From positions 248,001 to 312,000 of the forward strand of contig NW_027488703.1 in NCBI RefSeq assembly GCF_050948215.1: 64,000 nucleotides of DNA. The letters run 5' to 3'. The stretch comes from Halictus rubicundus. Its lineage: Eukaryota; Arthropoda; Insecta; Hymenoptera; Halictidae. This document shows, piece after piece, positions 55,180 to 64,000 of this stretch (position 1 is its first letter; each line of letters opens with the position of its first letter). Under the pieces are notes generated by a model, which was given only the letters and a program-made list of their open reading frames with translations, did not search any database and was not told the DNA's origin. The position numbers and the translations under genes are program-made.

Positions 55180-58100
55180 GGGTAGAGGATAGGATAGGGT
55201 AGAGGATAGGATAGGGGATTGGATAGGATAGTGGATAGGATAGGATAGAGCATACGATAGTGGATAGGATAGGATAGAGGATAGGATAGGATAGAGAATA
55301 GGATAGGATTGAAGATAGGATAGGATAGGATAGATTATAGGATAGAGGATTGGATAGGATAGAGGATAGGATACGATAGAGGATAGGATAGGATAGAGTA
55401 TATTATTGGATTGAGGATAGGATAGGATAGTGGATAGGATAAGATAGAGGATAGGATAGAATAGAGTACAGGATAGGATAGAGGATAAGATAGGATAGAG
55501 GATAGGATAGGATAGAGGATAGGATAGGATAGAGGATAGGATAGGATAGAGGGTAGGATAGGATAGAGGATAGGATACAGGATTGGATAGGATAGACGAT
55601 AGGATACGATAGGGGATAGTATAGGTTAGAGTATAGGATTGGATAGAGGATAGGATAGAGGATTGGATAGGATAGAGGATAGGATACGATAGAGGATAGG
55701 ATAGGATAGAGGATAGGATAGGATAGAGAATAGGATAGGATAGAGGATAGGTTAGGATTGAGGATAGGATAGGATTGAGGAGAGGATAGGATAGAGGATA
55801 GGATAGGATAGAGGATAGGATAGGATAGAGGATAGGATAGGATAGAGGATAGGATAGGATAGGATAGAGAATAGGATAGGATAGAGAATAGGATAGGATA
55901 CATGGTATTATAGGGTAGAGGATAGGATAGGGTAGAGGATAGGATATTGGATTGGATAGGATAGAGGATAGGATAGAATAGAGCATACGATAGTGGATAG
56001 GATAGGATAGAGGATAGGATAGGATAGAGAATAGTATAGGATTGAAGATAGGATAGGATAGAGGATAGGATAGGATAGAGGATAGGATTGAGGATTGGAT
56101 AGGATAGAGGATAGGATTGAGGATTGGATAGGATAGAGGATAGGATACGATTGAGGATAGGATAGGATAGAGTATATAATTGGATTGAGGATAGGATAGG
56201 ATAGTGGATAGGATAAGATAAAGGATAGGATAGAATAGAGTACAGGATAGGATAGAGGATAAGATAGGATAGAGGATAGGATAGGATAGAGGATAGGATA
56301 GGATAGAGGATAGGATAGGATAGAGGGTAGGATAGGATAGAGGATAGGATACAGGATTGGATAGGATAGACGATAGGATACGATAGGGGATAGGATAGGT
56401 TAGAGTATAGGATTGGATAGAGGATAGGATAGAGGATTGGATATGATAGAGGATAGGATAGGATAGAGGATAGGATAGGATAGAGAATAGGATAGGATAG
56501 AGGATAGGTTAGGATTGAGGATAGGATAGGATTGAGGAGAGGATAGGATAGAGGATAGGATAGGACAGAGGATAGGATAGGATAGAGGATAGGATAGGAT
56601 AGAGAATAGTATATGATACATGGTATTATAGGGTAGAGGATAGGATAGGGTAGAGGATAGGATATTGGATTGGATAGGATAGAGGATAGGATAGAATAGA
56701 GCATACGATAGTGGATAGGATAGGATAGAGGATAGGATAGGATAGAGGATAGGATACAGGATTGGATTGGATAGACGATATGATACGATAGGGGATAGGA
56801 TAGGATAGAGGATAGGATAGAGGATTGAATAGGATAGAGGATAGGATACGATAAAGGATAGGATAGGATAGAGGATACTATAGGATAGAGGATACGATAG
56901 GATTGAGGATAGGATAGGAATGAGGATAGGATAGGATTGAGGATAGGATAGGGGATTGGACAGGATGGAGGATAGGATAGGATGGAGGATAGGATAGTAT
57001 AGAGGATAGGATAGGATAGATGATATTATATTATAGAGGATAGGATAGGATAGTGGATAGGATAGGATTGAGGATAGGATGGGATAGAGGATGGGATAGG
57101 ATTGAGGATAGGATAGGGCATTAAATAGGATAGAGGATATAATAGGATTGACGATAGGATAGGATAGAGGATACGATATGATAGAGGATAGGATAAAGGA
57201 TAGGATATAATACAGGATAGGATAGGATAGATTATTGGATAGGATAGAGGATAGGATAGGATAGAGGATAGGATAGACGAAAGGATAGGATTGATGATGG
57301 GATAGGATAGAGGATAGGATAGGATAGAGGATAGGATTAGATAGAGGATAGGATAGGATAGAGGATAGGATAGGATAGTGGATAGGATAAGTAAGAAGAT
57401 AGGATAGGATAGAGGATAGGATTTGATAGAGGATAGGATAGGATAGAGGATAGGATAGGATAGAGGATAGGATTTGATAGAGGATAGGATAGGATAGAGG
57501 ATAGGATAGATGATAGGATAGAGGATAGGATAGGATAGGATAGAGGATTGGATAGGATAGAGGATAGGATACGATAGAGGATAGGATAGGATAGAGTATA
57601 TTGTTGGATTGAGGATAGGATAGGATAGTGGATAGGATAAGATAGAGGATAGAATAGAATAGAGTACAGGATAGGATAGAGGATAAGATAGGATAGAGGA
57701 TAGGATTGGATTGAGGATAGGATAGGATAGAGGATAGAATAGGATAGAGAATAGGATAGGATTGAGGATAGGGTAGGATAGAGGATAGGATACGATAGAG
57801 GATAGGATAGGATAGAGGATAGGATAGATGATAGGATAGAGGATAGGATAGGATAGGATAGAGGATAGGATAGGATAGGATAGAGGATATGATAGGATAG
57901 AGGATAGGATAGAGGATAGGATAGGATACGATAGAGAATAGGATAGGATACATGGTATTATAGGGTAGAGGATAGGATAGGGTAGAGGATAGGGTAGGGG
58001 ATTGGAAAGGATAGAGGATAGGATAGGATAGAGAATAGTATAGGATTGAAGATAGGATAGGATAGAGGATAGGATAGGATAGAGGATAGGATGGAGGATA

Positions 58101-58294
58101 GGATAGGATGGAGGATAGGATAGGATAGAGGATAGGATAGGATAGAGGATATTATAGGATAGAGGATAGGATAGGATAGTGGATAGGATAGGATTGAGGA
58201 TAGGATGGGATAGAGGATGGGATAGGATTGAGGATAGGATAGGGCATTAAATAGGATAGAGGATAGAATAGGATAGACGATAGGATAGGATAGA

Positions 58295-58300
58295 GGATCC
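58295..58300. other. GGATCC marker in TTAAAT subtype II, copy 2
   Basis: Same GGATCC variant, following GCATTAAAT at 58,244. Confidence 0.85.
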
Positions 58301-59207
58301 GATATGATAGAGGATAGGATAAAGGATAGGATATAATACAGGACAGGATAGGATAGATTATTGGATAGGATAGAGGATATTATAGGATAGAGGATAGGGT
58401 AGGATAGAGGATAGGATAGGATAGAGGATAGGATAGTATAGAGCATAGGATACGATAGAGGATAGGATAGGAATGAGTATAGGATTGGATTGAGGATAGG
58501 ATAGGATTGAGGATAGGATACAGGATTGGATAGGATAGAGGATAGGATAGGATAGAGATTACGATAGAAGATAGGATAGGATAGGATAGAGAATAGGATA
58601 GGGTAGAGGATAGGATAGGGGATTCGATAGGGTAGAGGATAGGATAGGGGATTCGATAGGATAGAGGATAGGATAGTATAGAGCATACGATAGTGGATAG
58701 GGTAGGATAGAGGATAGGATAGAGGATTGGATAGGATAGAGGATAGGATACGATAGAGGATAGGATAGGAATGAGTATAGGATTGGATTGAGGATAGGAT
58801 AGGATTGAGGATAGGATACAGGATTGGATAGGATAGAGGATAGGATACGATAGAGGATAGGATAGAGGATAGGATAGGATAGGATAGAGAATAGGATAGG
58901 ATAGAGAATAGGATAGGATAGAGGATAGGTTAGGATTGAGGATAGGATAGGATTGAGTAGAGGATAGGATAGAGTATAGGATAGGATAGAGGATAGGTTA
59001 GGATTGAGGATAGGATAGGATTGAGTAGAGGATAGGATAGAGTATAGGATAGGATTGGATTGAGGATAGGATAGGATTGAGGATAGAATAGGATAGAGGA
59101 TAGGATATCATAGAGGATAGGATAGGATGGAGGATAGGATGGGATAGTGGATAGGATAGGATGGAGCATACGATTGAGGATAGGATAGGATTTGATAGAG
59201 AATAGGA

Positions 59208-59226
59208 TATAATACATTGTATTATA
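59208..59226. other. Palindromic variant monomer junction, copy 5
   Basis: Same 19 bp inverted repeat, 4,047 bp after the previous one. Confidence 0.85.
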
Positions 59227-62200
59227 GGGTAGAGGATAGGATAGGGTAGAGGATAGGATAGGGGATTGGATAGGATAGTGGATAGGATAGGATAGAGCAT
59301 ACGATAGTGGATAGGATAGGATAGAGGATAGGATAGGATAGAGAATAGGATAGGATTGAAGATAGGATAGGATAGGATAGATTATAGGATAGAGGATTGG
59401 ATAGGATAGAGGATAGGATACGATAGAGGATAGGATAGGATAGAGTATATTATTGGATTGAGGATAGGATAGGATAGTGGATAGGATAAGATAGAGGATA
59501 GGATAGAATAGAGTACAGGATAGGATAGAGGATAAGATAGGATAGAGGATAGGATAGGATAGAGGATAGGATAGGATAGAGGATAGGATAGGATAGAGGG
59601 TAGGATAGGATAGAGGATAGGATACAGGATTGGATAGGATAGACGATAGGATACGATAGGGGATAGTATAGGTTAGAGTATAGGATTGGATAGAGGATAG
59701 GATAGAGGATTGGATAGGATAGAGGATAGGATACGATAGAGGATAGGATAGGATAGAGTATAGGATAGGATAGAGAATAGGATAGGATAGAGGATAGGTT
59801 AGGATTGAGGATAGGATAGGATTGAGGAGAGGATAGGATAGAGGATAGGATAGGATAGAGGATAGGATAGGATAGAGGATAGGATAGGATAGAGGATAGG
59901 ATAGGATAGGATAGAGAATAGGATAGGATAGAGAATAGGATAGGATACATGGTATTATAGGGTAGAGGATAGGATAGGGTAGAGGATAGGATATTGGATT
60001 GGATAGGATAGAGGATAGGATAGAATAGAGCATACGATAGTGGATAGGATAGGATAGAGGATAGGATAGGATAGAGAATAGTATAGGATTGAAGATAGGA
60101 TAGGATAGAGGATAGGATAGGATAGAGGATAGGATTGAGGATTGGATAGGATAGAGGATAGGATTGAGGATTGGATAGGATAGAGGATAGGATACGATTG
60201 AGGATAGGATAGGATAGAGTATATAACTGGATTGAGGATAGGATAGGATAGTGGATAGGATAAGATAAAGGATAGGATAGAATAGAGTACAGGATAGGAT
60301 AGAGGATAAGATAGGATAGAGGATAGGATAGGATAGAGGATAGGATAGGATAGAGGATAGGATAGGATAGAGGGTAGGATAGGATAGAGGATAGGATACA
60401 GGATTGGATAGGATAGACGATAGGATACGATAGGGGATAGGATAGGTTAGAGTATAGGATTGGATAGAGGATAGGATAGAGGATTGGATATGATAGAGGA
60501 TAGGATACGATAGAGGATAGGATAGGATAGAGGATAGGATAGGATAGAGAATAGGATAGGATAGAGGATAGGTTAGGATTGAGGATAGGATAGGATTGAG
60601 GAGAGGATAGGATAGAGGATAGGATAGGACAGAGGATAGGATAGGATAGAGGATAGGATAGGATAGAGAATAGTATATGATACATGGTATTATAGGGTAG
60701 AGGATAGGATAGGGTAGAGGATAGGATATTGGATTGGATAGGATAGAGGATAGGATAGAATAGAGCATACGATAGTGGATAGGATAGGATAGAGGATAGG
60801 ATAGGATAGAGGATAGGATACAGGATTGGATTGGATAGACGATATGATACGATAGGGGATAGGATAGGATAGAGGATAGGATAGAGGATTGAATAGGATA
60901 GAGGATAGGATACGATAAAGGATAGGATAGGATAGAGGATACTATAGGATAGAGGATACGATAGGATTGAGGATAGGATAGGAATGAGGATAGGATAGGA
61001 TTGAGGATAGGATAGGGGATTGGACAGGATGGAGGATAGGATAGGATGGAGGATAGGATAGTATAGAGGATAGGATAGGATAGATGATATTATATTATAG
61101 AGGATAGGATAGGATAGTGGATAGGATAGGATTGAGGATAGGATGGGATAGAGGATGGGATAGGATTGAGGATAGGATAGGGCATTAAATAGGATAGAGG
61201 ATATAATAGGATTGACGATAGGATAGGATAGAGGATACGATATGATAGAGGATAGGATAAAGGATAGGATATAATACAGGATAGGATAGGATAGATTATT
61301 GGATAGGATAGAGGATAGGATAGGATAGAGGATAGGATAGACGAAAGGATAGGATTGATGATGGGATAGGATAGAGGATAGGATAGGATAGAGGATAGGA
61401 TTGGATAGAGGATAGGATAGGATAGAGGATAGGATAGGATAGTGGATAGGATAAGTAAGAAGATAGGATAGGATAGAGGATAGGATTTGATAGAGGATAG
61501 GATAGGATAGAGGATAGGATAGGATAGAGGATAGGATTTGATAGAGGATAGGATAGGATAGAGGATAGGATAGATGATAGGATAGAGGATAGGATAGGAT
61601 AGGATAGAGGATTGGATAAGATAGAGGATAGGATACGATAGAGGATAGGATAGGATAGAGTATATTGTTGGATTGAGGATAGGATAGGATAGTGGATAGG
61701 ATAAGATAGAGGATAGAATAGAATAGAGTACAGGATAGGATAGAGGATAAGATAGGATAGAGGATAGGATTGGATTGAGGATAGGATAGGATAGAGGATA
61801 GAATAGGATAGAGAATAGGATAGGATTGAGGATAGGGTAGGATAGAGGATAGGATACGATAGAGGATAGGATAGGATAGAGGATAGGATAGATGATAGGA
61901 TAGAGGATAGGATAGGATAGGATAGAGGATAGGATAGGATAGGATAGAGGATATGATAGGATAGAGGATAGGATAGAGGATAGGATAGGATACGATAGAG
62001 AATAGGATAGGATACATGGTATTATAGGGTAGAGGATAGGATAGGGTAGAGGATAGGGTAGGGGATTGGATAGGATAGAGGATAGGATAGGATAGAGAAT
62101 AGTATAGGATTGAAGATAGGATAGGATAGAGGATAGGATAGGATAGAGGATATTATAGGATAGAGGATAGGATAGGATAGTGGATAGGATAGGATTGAGG

Positions 62201-62295
62201 ATAGGATGGGATAGAGGATGGGATAGGATTGAGGATAGGATAGGGCATTAAATAGGATAGAGGATAGAATAGGATAGACGATAGGATAGGATAGA

Positions 62296-62301
62296 GGATC
62301 C
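62296..62301. other. GGATCC marker in TTAAAT subtype II, copy 3
   Basis: Same GGATCC variant, following GCATTAAAT at 62,245, exactly 4,001 bp after the previous one. Confidence 0.85.
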
Positions 62302-62558
62302 GATATGATAGAGGATAGGATAAAGGATAGGATATAATACAGGACAGGATAGGATAGATTATTGGATAGGATAGAGGATATTATAGGATAGAGGATAGGG
62401 TAGGATAGAGGATAGGATAGGATAGAGGATAGGATAGTATAGAGCATAGGATACGATAGAGGATAGGATAGGAATGAGTATAGGATTGGATTGAGGATAG
62501 GATAGGATTGAGGATAGGATACAGGATTGGATAGGATAGAGGATAGGATAGGATAGAG

Positions 62559-64000
62559 ATTACGATAGAAGATAGGATAGGATAGGATAGAGAATAGGAT
62601 AGGGTAGAGGATAGGATAGGGGATTCGATAGGGTAGAGGATAGGATAGGGGATTCGATAGGATAGAGGACAGGATAGTATAGAGCATACGATAGTGGATA
62701 GGGTAGGATAGAGGATAGGATAGAGGATTGGATAGGATAGAGGATAGGATACGATAGAGGATAGGATAGGAATGAGTATAGGATTGGATTGAGGATAGGA
62801 TAGGATTGAGGATAGGATACAGGATTGGATAGGATAGAGGATAGGATACGATAGAGGATAGGATAGAGGATAGGATAGGATAGGATAGAGAATAGGATAG
62901 GATAGAGAATAGGATAGGATAGAGGATAGGTTAGGATTGAGGATAGGATAGGATTGAGTAGAGGATAGGATAGAGTATAGGATAGGATAGAGGATAGGTT
63001 AGGATTGAGGATAGGATAGGATTGAGTAGAGGATAGGATAGAGTATAGGATAGGATTGGATTGAGGATAGGATAGGATTGAGGATAGAATAGGATAGAGG
63101 ATAGGATATCATAGAGGATAGGATAGGATAGAGGATAGGATGGGATAGTGGATAGGATAGGATGGAGCATACGATTGAGGATAGGATAGGATTTGATAGA
63201 GAATAGGATATAATACATTGTATTATAGGGTAGAGGATAGGATAGGGTAGAGGATAGGATAGGGTAGAGGATAGGATAGGGGATTGGATAGGATAGTGGA
63301 TAGGATAGGATAGAGCATACGATAGTGGATAGGATAGGATAGAGGATAGGATAGGATAGAGAATAGGATAGGATAGAGGATAGGTTAGGATTGAGGATAG
63401 GATAGGATTGAGGAGAGGATAGGATAGAGGATAGGATAGGATAGAGGATAGGATAGGATAGAGGATAGGATATGATAGAGGATAGGATAGGATAGGATAG
63501 AGAATAGGATAGGATAGAGAATAGGATAGGATACATGGTATTATAGGGTAGAGGATAGGATAGGGTAGAGGATAGGATATTGGATTGGATAGGATAGAGG
63601 ATAGGATAGAATAGAGCATACGATAGTGGATAGGATAGGATAGAGGATAGGATAGGATAGAGAATAGTATAGGATTGAAGATAGGATAGGATAGAGGATA
63701 GGATAGGATAGAGGATAGGATTGAGGATTGGATAGGATAGAGGATAGGATTGAGGATTGGATAGGATAGAGGATAGGATACGATTGAGGATAGGATAGGA
63801 TAGAGTATATAATTGGATTGAGGATAGGATAGGATAGTGGATAGGATAAGATAAAGGATAGGATAGAATAGAGTACAGGATAGGATAGAGGATAAGATAG
63901 GATAGAGGATAGGATAGGATAGAGGATAGGATAGGATAGAGGATAGGATAGGATAGAGGGTAGGATAGGATAGAGGATAGGATACAGGATTGGATAGGAT
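62559..64000 (+). repeat. 4-kb higher-order repeat, copy 3 (cut by window end)
   Basis: Follows copy 2 at offset 4001 through the palindrome (63,209-63,227), gains a GGGTA monomer near 63,250, then skips about 430 bp near 63,370. The offset becomes 3586 at GCATACGATAG, 60,030 with 63,616. The array continues past the window edge. Confidence 0.82.
63209..63227. other. Palindromic variant monomer junction, copy 6
   Basis: Same 19 bp inverted repeat, 4,001 bp after the previous one. Confidence 0.85.

Larger units (their letters stand above)
54511..58557 (+). repeat. 4.05-kb higher-order repeat, copy 1
   Basis: Measured from GATTACG at 54,511 to the same marker at 58,558 (4,047 bp). The order of landmarks is GATTACG, two GATTCG monomers, GATATC pair, palindromic CATTGTATTATA monomer (55,161-55,179), TATTATTGG, CATGGTATTATA, TATATAATTGG, ACTATAGG (56,877), TTAAAT subtype I (57,118), GATTTGATAG strings, then TTAAAT subtype II with GGATCC (58,295). 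Confidence 0.85.
58558..62558 (+). repeat. 4.0-kb higher-order repeat, copy 2
   Basis: 4,001 bp to GATTACG at 62,559, with the same landmark order as copy 1. The palindrome is at 59,208-59,226, ACTATAGG at 60,941, TTAAAT subtypes at 61,182 and 62,245, and GGATCC at 62,296. Internal offsets to copy 1 are 4047, then 4064 (one extra monomer near 60.5 kb), then 4001 (63 bp, three long plus one short monomer, missing near 62.15 kb). Confidence 0.85.
1..64000 (+). repeat. 17-bp GGATA-type satellite array filling the window
   Basis: The window is a head-to-tail array of the 17 bp monomer GAGGATAGGATAGGATA (7 A, 7 G, 3 T, no C). A 12 bp short form lacks one GGATA, and rare 22 and 27 bp forms carry one or two extra. 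Every line examined parses into these units, with variants such as GAGAATAGGATAGGATA, GTGGATAGGATAAGATA, GAGTACAGGATAGGATA, GACGATAGGATACGATA and CATGGTATTATAGGGTA. The purine-rich strand is always the + strand and no inversion was seen. Nothing resembling a gene, transposon or unique spacer interrupts the array, and both window ends lie within it. The array type, length and variant structure fit eukaryotic heterochromatic satellite DNA; I do not recognise the family. C occurs only in variant monomers, mostly as CG in ATACGATA, GACGATA or GATTCG, or in CAGG, GCATAC, GCTAG and CATGG. Confidence 0.97.

Noticed and set aside
1..64000. CRISPR array
   Set aside because: The repeats have no unique spacers of constant length and are contiguous, and there are no cas genes.
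1..64000. Telomeric repeat tract
   Set aside because: The G-rich strand and GGATA unit look telomere-like. But the monomers are heavily substituted, lengths vary between 12 and 27 bp, and multi-kilobase duplications dominate, unlike telomerase-templated repeats.
1..64000. Triplex-forming (H-DNA) mirror repeat
   Set aside because: ATAGGATAGGATA is a mirror palindrome, but a T interrupts the purine strand every five to seven bases, which weakens stable triplex formation.
1..64000. Transposon, rRNA or tRNA insertion
   Set aside because: No stretch departs from the GGATA monomer pattern for more than a few bases, so there is no room for such an element.

Overview
The whole 64 kb window is one uninterrupted tandem-repeat (satellite) array. 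The basic monomer, read on the + strand, is 17 bp: GAGGATAGGATAGGATA, that is one GAGGATA heptamer followed by two GGATA pentamers. A shorter 12 bp form (GAGGATAGGATA) and longer 22 or 27 bp forms differ only in the number of GGATA pentamers. I estimate close to 4,000 monomers. The + strand is almost entirely A, G and T, with C confined to a few variant monomers. Orientation never changes, and both window edges fall inside the array, so the true array is longer. I see no gene, RNA gene, transposon, promoter or unique spacer.

Monomers differ by point substitutions, and ordered strings of variants recur over kilobases, so the array has higher-order repeat structure with nested tandem duplications. 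(i) 1-5,734: irregular left part with copies about 2.65 kb apart. (ii) 5,735-16,842: a 4.45 kb unit in two full copies plus a 488 bp partial copy and a truncated third. (iii) About 12,005-25,150: a tandem duplication of 6.49/6.66 kb that overlaps and re-copies part of (ii). (iv) 25,279-32,374: three copies of a 1.89 kb unit with 1.4 kb of related sequence between the second and third. (v) 32,289-38,583: 2.5 kb blocks repeated at 3.75-3.79 kb. (vi) 39,340-40,999: an almost perfect 830 bp tandem duplication. (vii) From about 41.2 kb to the end: a second domain with its own variants (a TTAAAT monomer, GATTACG, GATTCG, a 19 bp palindrome), which becomes a regular 4.0-4.06 kb repeat after about 53 kb.

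Copy-to-copy length differences are nearly all sums of 17 and 12 (12, 17, 34, 46, 63, 97, 170 bp). This fits gain and loss of whole monomers by unequal exchange or replication slippage.

The complementary strand has almost no G, so TAG and TGA stop codons are rare and TAA arises only in a few variant monomers. Very long reading frames therefore exist in all three minus frames. They translate the 17 bp repeat into a 17-residue repeat (SSILSYPLSYPILYPIL) and are not genes.

The content suggests eukaryotic constitutive heterochromatin (for example pericentromeric, subtelomeric, sex- or B-chromosome satellite). I do not recognise the monomer and cannot name the organism. All block edges and offsets come from reading by eye and comparing landmark variants, so edges described as approximate may be off by tens of bases.
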